Source: Viridibacterium sp035456105
GTDB lineage: Bacteria > Pseudomonadota > Gammaproteobacteria > Burkholderiales > Rhodocyclaceae
DNA: 64,000 bases
Direction of reading: 5' to 3'
NCBI GenBank assembly: GCA_035456105.1
Contig: DATIDV010000029.1
Location: 154,733 to 218,732 of the forward strand
Positions 25,925-33,777 of the stretch are shown piece by piece. Each line of letters begins with the position of its first letter. Within the stretch, counting starts at the first letter, position 1. The notes under the pieces were generated by a model, which did not search any database, was not told where the DNA came from, and saw only the letters and a program-made list of their open reading frames with translations. A program made the position numbers and the translations under genes.

Positions 25925-27046
25925 ATGTCTTCAAGCACTCCGAACACGCCTCTCGACTACACCGCCGCCGGGGTGGACTACAGCAAGATCGACCCGCTCA
26001 AGATCCTCGCGCAGCAGGCTGCGAGTGCTACGCGCGGCAATCTGGCCGCCCACGGCGTGACCGAAATCCCCGCCTCGCGAGGTGAGTCGGCCTACGTGAT
26101 GGAAGTGGCCGGCGTGCTCATCGCCTCGATTACCGAGTGCCTCGGCACCAAGGCGCTGGTGGCGGACGCCGTGCGCGCCATCACCGGCAAGACGCATTAC
26201 GACAGCATCGCGCAGGACACGATTGCGATGGCGGTGAACGACTTGATCACCGTTGGCGCAACGCCCTTGTCCGTACATGCCTATTGGTCTGCAGGCGGCA
26301 GCGACTGGTTCGCCGACGAAGCGCGCATGCGCGATCTGGTGAATGGCTGGCAGCGCGCCTGCGACGTCTGCAAGGTGAGCTGGGGCGGTGGCGAGACGCC
26401 GGCGCTTGCCGGTGTGGTGGAAGCCGGGCGCATCGATCTGGCCGCGTCTAGCGTGGGCATCATCCCGTCGCGAGATCGTCTGACGCTTGGCGACAAGCTG
26501 GCCGATGGCGACGCCATCGTGTTCCTTGCCTCAAGTGGCATTCATGCCAATGGCGTTAGTCTGGCGCGCAAGCTGGTTGATCGCCTTCCAGAGGGTTACG
26601 CGACCAAGCTCTCTGACGGCCGTTTGTATGGTGAAGCGCTGCTGGATGCGACGGCTCTTTATGTGCCGGTGACTGAAGCGCTGTTTGCCGCGGGCATCGT
26701 GCCGCATTACAGCGCCAACATCACGGGTCATGGCTGGCGCAAGATCATGCGTCATCAGGCCGAGTTCACATATCGCATCCACACGTTGCCAAGCGTGCCG
26801 CCCGTGCTGTCCTTCATCCAGCAACACGCGGGCATCGACGACCGCGAAGCCTATGGCAGCCTGAATATGGGCGCTGGTTTTGCCTTCTACCTGCCTGCAG
26901 AGCAGGCCGAAGAGGTCGTGCGTATCGCGGCATCCGTCGGTGTCCAGGCCTGGGTGGCGGGTCGCGTCGAGGCAGGGCCAAAGCAGGTGGTGATCGAACC
27001 GCTGTCGCTGACTTTCGCCGCAGACGAATTGCATCTGCGCGCCTGA
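25925..27046 (+). CDS. PurM-family protein (AIR synthase-related, phosphoribosylformylglycinamidine cyclo-ligase-like)
   Basis: A 373-residue member of the PurM superfamily (ATP-dependent, cytosolic) from the ATG at 25925. It keeps YTAAGVDYSKIDPLK at the N-terminus and the GDxIVFLASSGIHANGVSLARKL motif typical of AIR synthases. However, the canonical substrate loop (SGTDGVGTK) reads SITECLGTKAL and the next segment is QDTIAMAVNDLITVGATPL. It may therefore be a true PurM of a divergent lineage or a paralogue with another substrate. Canonical PurM is about 350 residues. The position (divergent from hda) is where purM often lies in this class. A strong terminator follows directly. Confidence 0.75.
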   Translation: MSSSTPNTPLDYTAAGVDYSKIDPLKILAQQAASATRGNLAAHGVTEIPASRGESAYVMEVAGVLIASITECLGTKALVADAVRAITGKTHYDSIAQDTIAMAVNDLITVGATPLSVHAYWSAGGSDWFADEARMRDLVNGWQRACDVCKVSWGGGETPALAGVVEAGRIDLAASSVGIIPSRDRLTLGDKLADGDAIVFLASSGIHANGVSLARKLVDRLPEGYATKLSDGRLYGEALLDATALYVPVTEALFAAGIVPHYSANITGHGWRKIMRHQAEFTYRIHTLPSVPPVLSFIQQHAGIDDREAYGSLNMGAGFAFYLPAEQAEEVVRIAASVGVQAWVAGRVEAGPKQVVIEPLSLTFAADELHLRA

Positions 27047-27065
27047 TCACTCGCTTCTCTGTCAA

Positions 27066-27100
27066 ACAAAGGCCCGCCATCGTGCGGGCCTTTGTCTTTT
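27066..27100 (+). terminator. Factor-independent terminator after the PurM-like gene
   Basis: ACAAAGGCCCGC and GCGGGCCTTTGT are perfect 12-bp inverted copies (27066-27077, 27084-27095) with a six-base loop, followed by CTTTT. It closes the transcript of the PurM-like gene. Confidence 0.9.
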
Positions 27101-27350
27101 CTGGCTGGCGAGAATGTTCAGCGAGCGCCAGGGCATGCGCGCAAACTTCTGCTTGAGCTCATCGCCAGCGCTGTTGTTTTGCAGCACTGATACGGTGCAA
27201 TGCTGTTGCAATATTGGTGCGCAATGTTCATGTGGTAGAACTACTTTGGTGCATTGCGGTTCTCACGCCGTGTTTATCGCGCTTGCCGTCATGTGGCATG
27301 CGTTTCGCTTAAGCTCATTACAGAATTGATGGACTCGACGAGGTTAATGA

Positions 27351-28772
27351 ATGTCAGCGATGCAATTCTTTAACGAGATGACGGATTTCAGCGGCGCGAC
27401 CAGACCGCACTACGAAAAATTTTCGAACTGGCTGCAAACCACGCCACCACAACGTCTTGCCGACAAGCGCGAGGCCGCAGATGCGCTGTTTCATCGCGGC
27501 GGGATTACCTTTGCCGTTTATGGTGAAGCGGAAGGTACCGAGCGCCTGATTCCCTTCGACGTCATTCCGCGCATCATCCCCGCGAAGGAATGGGTCGACA
27601 TGGCAGCCGGTTTGCGCCAGCGTGTGAAGGCGTTGAATGCCTTCATCCACGACATCTACCACGATCAGGAAATCCTCAAGGCAGGGCGCATTCCGCCCGA
27701 GCAGGTGCTCAAAAACGCACAGTATCGCCCCGAGATGCAGGGCGTCGACGTGCCGGGCAATGTCTACGCTGCGATTGCGGGCATCGACGTGGTGCGTGCC
27801 GGCGTGGGCGAGTACTACGTGCTGGAAGACAATCTGCGCGTGCCATCCGGCGTGTCCTACATGATCGAAGACCGCAAGATGATGATGCGGCTCTTTCCAG
27901 AACTCTTTGCCAGGCACCGCGTTGCGCCCGTAGAGCATTACCCCGATCTGTTGCTAGACACCTTGCGCGCCGTTTCACAAAAAGGCGTGACTGATCCGAC
28001 GGTTGTCGTCCTCACGCCGGGCGCCTACAACAGCGCCTATTTCGAGCATGCCTTCCTTGCACAACAAATGGGCGTGGAGTTGGTCGAGGGGCGTGATCTG
28101 TTCGTAGAAGGCGGTCATGTCTACATGCGCACCACGCAGGGGCCGCAGAAGGTGGATGTGATCTACCGCCGCGTCGATGACGACTTCCTCGATCCGCTGG
28201 CCTTCCGCAAGGATTCCATGCTCGGCGTGCCGGGCCTGCTGGATGTTTATCGTGACGGCGGCGTGACGCTGGCTAACGCCATCGGCACCGGTGTTGCGGA
28301 TGACAAGTCGATCTATCCCTACGTGCCGGACATGATCGACTTCTATCTCGGCGAGAAGCCCTTGCTCAACAATGTGCCGACTTACATGCTGCGCAAGAAG
28401 GCCGATCTGGCCTATACCTTGGACAACCTGGCCGATCTGGTGGTGAAGGAAGTTCACGGCGCGGGCGGCTACGGCATGCTGGTTGGCCCGGCCTCTACCA
28501 AGGAGCAGATCGAAGACTTCCGCAAACGCATTGTCGCGTCGCCTGAAAAATACATTGCCCAGCCGACGCTCGCCTTGTCGGCCTGCCCGACCTTCGTGGA
28601 GCGCGGCGTTGCGCCACGCCATATCGATCTGCGCCCCTTCGTGCTGTCGGGAGGCAAGGAGGTGCGCTTCGTGCCGGGCGGTCTTACGCGCGTGGCGCTG
28701 AAGGAAGGCTCGCTGGTCGTGAATTCGTCGCAGGGCGGCGGTACAAAAGACACTTGGGTTCTGGAGAGCTGA
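27351..28772 (+). CDS. Circularly permuted ATP-grasp family protein
   Basis: A 473-residue protein of the circularly permuted ATP-grasp type (DUF404/DUF407). Typical markers are FNEMTDFSGATRPHYEKFSNW at the start, GITFAVYGEAEGTERLIPFD, PEMQGVDVP, YYVLEDNLRVPSGVSYM, DVIYRRVDDDFLDPL, and VVKEVHGAGGYGMLVGP near the nucleotide site. Members ligate amino or carboxyl groups, perhaps to a small peptide, but the product is not established. It starts an operon with an alpha-E protein and an Anbu peptidase, the well-known Anbu neighbourhood. The initial stretch is preceded by GAGGT. Confidence 0.88.
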   Translation: MSAMQFFNEMTDFSGATRPHYEKFSNWLQTTPPQRLADKREAADALFHRGGITFAVYGEAEGTERLIPFDVIPRIIPAKEWVDMAAGLRQRVKALNAFIHDIYHDQEILKAGRIPPEQVLKNAQYRPEMQGVDVPGNVYAAIAGIDVVRAGVGEYYVLEDNLRVPSGVSYMIEDRKMMMRLFPELFARHRVAPVEHYPDLLLDTLRAVSQKGVTDPTVVVLTPGAYNSAYFEHAFLAQQMGVELVEGRDLFVEGGHVYMRTTQGPQKVDVIYRRVDDDFLDPLAFRKDSMLGVPGLLDVYRDGGVTLANAIGTGVADDKSIYPYVPDMIDFYLGEKPLLNNVPTYMLRKKADLAYTLDNLADLVVKEVHGAGGYGMLVGPASTKEQIEDFRKRIVASPEKYIAQPTLALSACPTFVERGVAPRHIDLRPFVLSGGKEVRFVPGGLTRVALKEGSLVVNSSQGGGTKDTWVLES

Positions 28773-28775
28773 GCA

Positions 28776-29756
28776 ATGCTGAGTAGAACCGCAGATCACC
28801 TGTTCTGGATGGCGCGCTACATGGAGCGCGCCGAGAACGTGGCACGCATGCTGGATGTGAATTACCGCATGTCCCTGCTGCCACAAAGCAGTGCCGATAT
28901 CGAGCGTCAATGGCGTACAGCGCTTGATACGATGGGGCAGCTGGAGCTTTACCAGAAGCTGGGTGGCGCATTCCAGCCACTGGAAGTCATGCGCTTCATG
29001 GTGCTTGATCGCAGCAACCCGTCGAGTATTCACTCCTGCCTGCGCGCTGCCCGCGAAAACGCCCATGCCGTGCGCGGTACGCTGACATCGGAGTTGTGGG
29101 AGACCACCAATGCGACCTGGATAGCCATGCGCAGCTTCAACCAGGTCGGGCTCGAAGGCGACGGCGCCAGCGAGTTCTTCGAGTGGGTGAAGTTCCGCTC
29201 GCACCTGTCACGCGGCGTTACCGTGGGCACCATGTTGCATGACGAGTCGTTGCACTTTACGCGCATGGGCACCTTCCTCGAGCGTGCCGACAGTACAGCC
29301 CGTCTGCTCGACGTGAAGTTTCACGAACTGAGCACTTCTGGCAAGCACGATGACGCCTCGGAGTATTACGAGTGGAGCGCCATGTTGCGCTCGGTGTCAG
29401 GTTTCGAGATATTTCGTCGCGTCTATCGCGATGTCATAACACCAAAACGCGTTGTCGAGTTGCTGACCCTGCGCCGTGACATGCCTCGTTCGCTCGCCTG
29501 CTGCATGGAGGAGGTCTACAAACTGCTGCAGCTGGTGGCAAACCAGCGTTCAGCTGAGACCGAGCGTCGCGCGGGGGAACTGGCGGCATCATTGCGTTTC
29601 GGTCGCATTGACGACATTTTCGGCGAAGGGTTGCATGACTACCTCACCGGCTTCATCGAGCGCGTCGCCGATCTGGGTAATCAGATATCCAACGACTTCC
29701 TCGTGCCCGTCGTCGAAAGCACGCAATCACAGAGCCAAGAGACTGCTGCGGCTTAG
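28776..29756 (+). CDS. Alpha-E domain protein
   Basis: A 326-residue, mostly helical cytosolic protein of the alpha-E (DUF403) family, known from its start MLSRTADHLFWMARYMERAENVARMLDV and the internal FLERADSTARLLDVKFHEL. The family is almost always encoded beside a circularly permuted ATP-grasp, as here with a 3-base gap, and is thought to act in the same peptide-modifying pathway. Catalytic residues are not defined. No signal or membrane segment is visible. Confidence 0.88.
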   Translation: MLSRTADHLFWMARYMERAENVARMLDVNYRMSLLPQSSADIERQWRTALDTMGQLELYQKLGGAFQPLEVMRFMVLDRSNPSSIHSCLRAARENAHAVRGTLTSELWETTNATWIAMRSFNQVGLEGDGASEFFEWVKFRSHLSRGVTVGTMLHDESLHFTRMGTFLERADSTARLLDVKFHELSTSGKHDDASEYYEWSAMLRSVSGFEIFRRVYRDVITPKRVVELLTLRRDMPRSLACCMEEVYKLLQLVANQRSAETERRAGELAASLRFGRIDDIFGEGLHDYLTGFIERVADLGNQISNDFLVPVVESTQSQSQETAAA

Positions 29757-29845
29757 CCTGAGCGCGAGCGTCCGGCGGCTTATTGCTTGTTCCACTGCGC
29801 AAGCGCACCTACACTCGAAAGTGTTTCCCTGAGGCGGATTGCCGT

Positions 29846-30586
29846 ATGACGTATTGCGTAGGCATGCTGTTGGATGCTGGCATGGTTTTCCTTTCCGATT
29901 CCCGCACCAATGCGGGCGTGGATCACATCAGCACGTTCCGCAAGACCTTCATCTTCGAGCGGCCGGGCGAGCGCGTGCTCGTCCTCATGACCTCCGGTAA
30001 CCTGGCAGTCACGCAAGCCATGGTGTCGATGCTCAAGTCCAAACTTGAGGCGGGCGACGACATCGAGAGTCTCTACAACGCCCCCAACATGTTTGCCGCA
30101 GCACGCCACGTGGGCGATACCCTGCGCGAAGTGCATCAGCGCGATGCAGAGGGCTTGGCTGCGTTCAGCATCGAGTTCAATGCCTCCATCATTCTGGGTG
30201 GGCAGATCAAGGGCGAGGCACCGCGCCTGTTCACGATCTACGCCGCCGGTAATTTTATCGAGGCAACGACCGAAACGACCTACTTCCAGATCGGTGAGTC
30301 GAAATACGGCAAGCCCATCATCGATCGCACCATCAATCGCAAGACGACGCTGGATGATGCGGTGAAGTGCGCGTTGATTTCCATGGACTCCACGATCAAA
30401 TCCAATCTCTCAGTTGGCTTGCCGCTGGATCTGGTCTGTGTACACACCAACGAATACAACGTTGCCGTTCACCAGAGCATCGATGCGTCGAATCCCTACT
30501 TTGCGGCCCTGCGCCAGCGCTGGGGCGATTCTCTGCGGCACGCGTTCGATGAACTTCCTCGGCCGGATTGGCTGGCGGGGCTTTAA
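29846..30586 (+). CDS. Anbu-type proteasome-like peptidase
   Basis: A 246-residue Ntn-hydrolase of the bacterial Anbu family (ancestral beta subunit), related to HslV and proteasome beta subunits. It starts MTYCVGMLLDAGMVFLSDSRTNAG; removal of Met would expose Thr2 as nucleophile, and Asp and Lys occur at the expected downstream places (SDSR, RKTFIFE). The start at 29846 is chosen on this basis, since earlier in-frame codons look non-coding. Anbu assembles into spirals, and its activity is debated. It follows the ATP-grasp and alpha-E genes after 89 bases, completing the usual cluster; no transglutaminase gene is nearby. Confidence 0.9.
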   Translation: MTYCVGMLLDAGMVFLSDSRTNAGVDHISTFRKTFIFERPGERVLVLMTSGNLAVTQAMVSMLKSKLEAGDDIESLYNAPNMFAAARHVGDTLREVHQRDAEGLAAFSIEFNASIILGGQIKGEAPRLFTIYAAGNFIEATTETTYFQIGESKYGKPIIDRTINRKTTLDDAVKCALISMDSTIKSNLSVGLPLDLVCVHTNEYNVAVHQSIDASNPYFAALRQRWGDSLRHAFDELPRPDWLAGL

Positions 30587-30591
30587 GAGCA

Positions 30592-30627
30592 CATCAAAAA
30601 GCCGACCAGATGGTCGGCTTTTTGATG
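30592..30627. terminator. Bidirectional terminator between Anbu and rsgA
   Basis: CATCAAAAAGCCGACCA and TGGTCGGCTTTTTGATG are perfect 17-bp inverted copies with a two-base loop. With T-runs on either strand it stops both the plus-strand Anbu operon and the minus-strand rsgA transcript. Confidence 0.9.
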
Positions 30628-30639
30628 TGAGTTACGCCT

Positions 30640-31563
30640 TCAGTACTTTGCCACGACAGAGAAACGTTTTTCCGCCATCAAGGACAGCAGAGCCTGGTAT
30701 CGGCGCGGAGACATGCGACGTTCTTCCACTGCAAGACGCACCGCGCAGTCCGGCTCGATCGTGTGTTTGCAATCGCGGAAGCGGCAGGTGCCCAGCACTT
30801 CGCGAACCTCGCGGAAACTCGCTTCGATTTCGCCTGTGCCGAGATGTGCCAGAGCAAATACCTGCAGACCCGGGCTGTCGATAAGCGCGCCACCTTCGGG
30901 CAAGTCATACAGGCGTGAATGCGTCGTGGTGTGCTTGCCTGAATCGAGCACTTCGGAGATCTCGCGCGTCGCTGCATGCGCTTCCGGGATCAGCGCATTG
31001 GTCAGCGTGGACTTGCCCATGCCGGATTGTCCGACCAGCAGGCTGGTCTGCCCGATCAGGCGTTCGCGCAGCAGGCTTACATCTTCCATCGCGCTGAGTT
31101 CGAGTACCGGGTAGCCGATGTCCGAGAACTGCTTCAGCGCTTCACGCGCAGCCGGCAGGGCAGGGGTGATGTCGCACTTGTTGAGGACGATCAGCGCAGG
31201 GATCGGCACCTCCTGAGATTCCGCGCCACACAGGCAGCGCGTCACGAGTTCGTCATTGAAGCTCGGCTCGGTCGCCACCACGATCACGATCTGCGTGAGG
31301 TTGGCAGCGATAAGCTTTTCCTTGAAGGCGTCGGCGCGATACAGGATGTTCTCGCGCGGCATCAGCTCATCGATGACACCCTGCTTGTCACCCGTCAGTG
31401 CGATTTCGACGCGATCGCCGCAGGCGTACACACTCTTTTTGGCGCGCGGGAAGCACCGCAACTTTTCACCAGTGCGTTCGCCGCCCTCGAGCACGACTTC
31501 ATAGTGACGACCGAAAGCCGCAACGATGCGGCCGTGAAGTTTTGTTTCCGCAGCGACGCTCAT
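30640..31563 (-). CDS. rsgA: Ribosome small-subunit-dependent GTPase A
   Basis: A late 30S assembly factor whose GTPase activity depends on the ribosome. The 307 residues have an N-terminal OB-fold (1-75), a circularly permuted GTPase with NKCD (128-131), GQSGMGKST (178-186) and DSPG (229-232), and a zinc site with Cys260, Cys265, His267 and Cys273. Length and order match the family. Its ATG overlaps the stop of the M48 gene (ATGA), so they are translated together. Confidence 0.95.
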   Translation of the reverse strand: MSVAAETKLHGRIVAAFGRHYEVVLEGGERTGEKLRCFPRAKKSVYACGDRVEIALTGDKQGVIDELMPRENILYRADAFKEKLIAANLTQIVIVVATEPSFNDELVTRCLCGAESQEVPIPALIVLNKCDITPALPAAREALKQFSDIGYPVLELSAMEDVSLLRERLIGQTSLLVGQSGMGKSTLTNALIPEAHAATREISEVLDSGKHTTTHSRLYDLPEGGALIDSPGLQVFALAHLGTGEIEASFREVREVLGTCRFRDCKHTIEPDCAVRLAVEERRMSPRRYQALLSLMAEKRFSVVAKY

Positions 31564-32807
31564 TGGCCCTGCAACCGCGCAATACGAATCGACGCTGGCG
31601 GATGCGAGTCATAGAACAAGGAGTGCAGCGGATCTGGCGTCAGCGTCGAGGCGTTTTCCTTGTAGAGCTTGACCAACGCTGTCACCAGATCACGCGAATT
31701 GGCCTGCTTGCAGGCATACGCATCCGCCTCGAATTCATGCTTGCGTGACCACATGCTGGTCAGCGGCGTGAGCGGGAAGAGCAGGACTGGCAGCACCATC
31801 GAGAACAGGATCAGCGCCAGTGCATTGCTTTGTGCCTGCACACCAAGGCCCTGATAGAACCAGTCCTGCTGCGTCACAAAGCCGAGTACCCAAAGTAGCC
31901 CCAGCATTGCGAGGCCCATCACGCCGATGCGCTTCCATAGATGGTGATGCTTGAAGTGGCCGAGCTCATGCGCAAGCACAGCCTCGACTTCCGTCGGCTG
32001 CAGGGATGACAGAAGCGTATCGAAGAAGACGATGCGCTTGCCTGCGCCGAAACCGGTGAAGTAGGCATTGCCATGTGCAGAGCGCTTCGAGCCGTCCATC
32101 ACGAACAGGCCCTTGGAACGAAAACCACAACGTGTCAGCAAAGCCTCAACGCGTGCTTTGACGCTCTCATCGGCCAGCGGCGAAAACTTGTTGAACAGTG
32201 GCGCGATGAAAATTGGATAAACAATCATCGTCACTAAATTAAGGCCGAGCCAGAAGGCCCACACCCAGATCCACCAGTTCGCACCCATCTGCTGCATGAG
32301 CCATAACACGGCCCACAACACCGGCGTGCCAATAACAATGCCAAGTGCGAGCTGCTTGAGCGTATCGGTGACAAACATCTTCGGCGTCATGCGGTTGAAG
32401 CCGAAGCGCGCTTCGAGCTTGAAGATGCCATACAGCGTTGCGGGAAGGTCATAAACAAACCCCACTGCAGCCAGCAGGCCGAACAGCGCCACGCCATGCC
32501 ACAGCCCGGTGGGCTCGAACCACTGTGCTGCGACTTCATGCAGGTATTGCAGGCCGCCGCCGAGTGTCAGTATCAATAGCCAGACCGTGCCGAGTGCTAG
32601 CTCAACGCGGCCGAGTTTGCCCTTGGCCAGGGTGTAGGCCGCGGCCTTGCGGTGATCGGCCAACGAGATGCTGCCCGCAAAAGCTGCAGGTACGCGGTCA
32701 CGATTGCGCGCGACATGACGCGCCTGACGCAGGCTGAGCCAGACGCGCACGGAAACGCTGATTAATAAGGCGAGCAGAAAAACGGCGGTGAAACCGAAAG
32801 CAGTCAT
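31560..32807 (-). CDS. M48 family zinc metallopeptidase (Ste24/CAAX-prenyl-protease-like)
   Basis: An inner-membrane zinc protease of 415 residues. It has several membrane helices (about 3-22, 72-90, 103-122, 150-172, 180-203) and the zinc motif HELGH at 280-284, followed by two more helices and the third ligand region EFEADAYA. This layout is that of Ste24/M48A proteins that degrade or process membrane proteins; substrates in bacteria are poorly known. It shares an operon with rsgA and is divergent from orn, as in many betaproteobacteria. Confidence 0.88.
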   Translation of the reverse strand: MTAFGFTAVFLLALLISVSVRVWLSLRQARHVARNRDRVPAAFAGSISLADHRKAAAYTLAKGKLGRVELALGTVWLLILTLGGGLQYLHEVAAQWFEPTGLWHGVALFGLLAAVGFVYDLPATLYGIFKLEARFGFNRMTPKMFVTDTLKQLALGIVIGTPVLWAVLWLMQQMGANWWIWVWAFWLGLNLVTMIVYPIFIAPLFNKFSPLADESVKARVEALLTRCGFRSKGLFVMDGSKRSAHGNAYFTGFGAGKRIVFFDTLLSSLQPTEVEAVLAHELGHFKHHHLWKRIGVMGLAMLGLLWVLGFVTQQDWFYQGLGVQAQSNALALILFSMVLPVLLFPLTPLTSMWSRKHEFEADAYACKQANSRDLVTALVKLYKENASTLTPDPLHSLFYDSHPPASIRIARLQGQ

Positions 32808-32899
32808 GGAGTCTTTTCGCGTAGAAGAACTGGAGCAAAAACCGGGGGCTGTGCATGAGAGAATGCGTCACCCGAATCATCAGGAATGGCGCAAGGATT

Positions 32900-33457
32900 A
32901 TGGCACAGGACCAGAATGACCTCGTTTGGCTGGATATGGAGATGACCGGCCTCGAACCAGACACCGATCGCATCATTGAAGTTGCGATGATCGTCACCGA
33001 CTCGCAACTCAACACCGTTGCCGAGAGTCCCGTCATCGTCGTGCATCAGCCAGACAGCGTTCTCGATGCCATGGATGAATGGAACAAGGGCACACACGGC
33101 CGCTCTGGCCTCATCGATCGCGTCAAGGCTTCCTCCATGAACGAAGCGGAAGCGGAGCAATTGCTGCTCGAATGGATGAAACAGTACGTGCCAGCACGCA
33201 CCACGCCGATGTGTGGCAATACGATTGGCCAGGACCGCCGTTTCATGGCGCGCTGGATGCCGCAGCTCGAAGCGTATTTCCACTACCGAAATCTGGACGT
33301 CAGCACGCTCAAGGAACTGGCGCGTCGCTGGAATCCGGAGGTCTTCAAGGGCGTGCAGAAGCGTGGCGCACACACTGCATTGGCTGACATCCTCGAATCC
33401 ATCGAGGAGCTCAAGCACTATCGCGACAACTTCCTGAAGCTGCCAGCTGCCAACTAG
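32900..33457 (+). CDS. orn: Oligoribonuclease
   Basis: A 3'-5' exoribonuclease of the DEDDh family that degrades 2-5 nt RNA, including pGpG. The product has 185 residues from the ATG at 32900, which has AAGGA about 3 bases upstream; an earlier frame start is non-coding. Exo I is WLDMEMTGLEP with Asp12 and Glu14. Later motifs include CGNTIGQDRRFM and RGAHTALADI with the catalytic His and last Asp. It ends 13 bases before the tRNA-Val promoter. Confidence 0.95.
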   Translation: MAQDQNDLVWLDMEMTGLEPDTDRIIEVAMIVTDSQLNTVAESPVIVVHQPDSVLDAMDEWNKGTHGRSGLIDRVKASSMNEAEAEQLLLEWMKQYVPARTTPMCGNTIGQDRRFMARWMPQLEAYFHYRNLDVSTLKELARRWNPEVFKGVQKRGAHTALADILESIEELKHYRDNFLKLPAAN

Positions 33458-33470
33458 TTCGATAGTTCAT

Positions 33471-33498
33471 TTGACACGCCGAAACTAGCCCGTATAAT
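33471..33498 (+). promoter_or_regulatory. Consensus sigma-70 promoter of tRNA-Val
   Basis: TTGACA (33471-33476) and TATAAT (33493-33498), both perfect, are separated by 16 bp and lie 12 bases before the tRNA. This is a strong housekeeping promoter that probably also feeds thrS. Confidence 0.88.
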
Positions 33499-33510
33499 GC
33501 GCAGCTCTTC

Positions 33511-33587
33511 AGGCGCGTAGCTCAGTTGGTTAGAGCGCTTCCTTGACATGGAAGAGGTCGGGGGTTCGAATCCCTCCGCGCCTACCA
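33511..33587 (+). tRNA. tRNA-Val (GAC anticodon)
   Basis: A complete 77-base cloverleaf with acceptor stem AGGCGCG/CGCGCCT, the D arm GCTCAGTTGGTTAGAGC, anticodon stem CTTCC/GGAAG with loop TTGACAT (anticodon GAC), T arm GGGGGTTCGAATCCCTC, and encoded ACCA end. It decodes GUC/GUU valine codons and lies upstream of thrS, as in other betaproteobacteria. Confidence 0.97.
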
Positions 33588-33619
33588 GATACCGATGAAG
33601 TAACCTCGAAAGAAAAAAG

Positions 33620-33666
33620 ATGTTCCGAACTACGGCGCGACATTTCTCGTAATCCAGCCGGAACAT
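33620..33666 (+). promoter_or_regulatory. Leader hairpin between tRNA-Val and thrS
   Basis: ATGTTCCG (33620-33627) and CGGAACAT (33659-33666) can pair, enclosing a GC-rich loop. It stands just before the terminator-type hairpin at 33706 and together they form a structured thrS leader. Confidence 0.45.
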
Positions 33667-33705
33667 TCTTTCGAATACTTCTTCACAGAAGACAGTAGTG
33701 AAAAC

Positions 33706-33733
33706 AAAGTGCGGCTTGCCCGCACTTTTTTTT
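33706..33733 (+). terminator. Terminator or attenuator in the thrS leader
   Basis: AAAGTGCGG and CCGCACTTT form a 9-bp stem with loop CTTGC, followed by a T-run. It lies 45 bases before the thrS ATG. It may simply end the tRNA transcript or act as an attenuator controlling the thrS operon. Confidence 0.75.
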
Positions 33734-33777
33734 CGTCCGGATTTCTTGAATAGCTTCATCTCAACGAAGAACAGATC

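Noticed and set aside
27975..29204. Long minus-strand frame of 409 codons opposite the ATP-grasp and alpha-E genes
   Set aside because: It is antisense to two well-recognised proteins; the His-rich translation is the typical mirror of GC-rich coding DNA.
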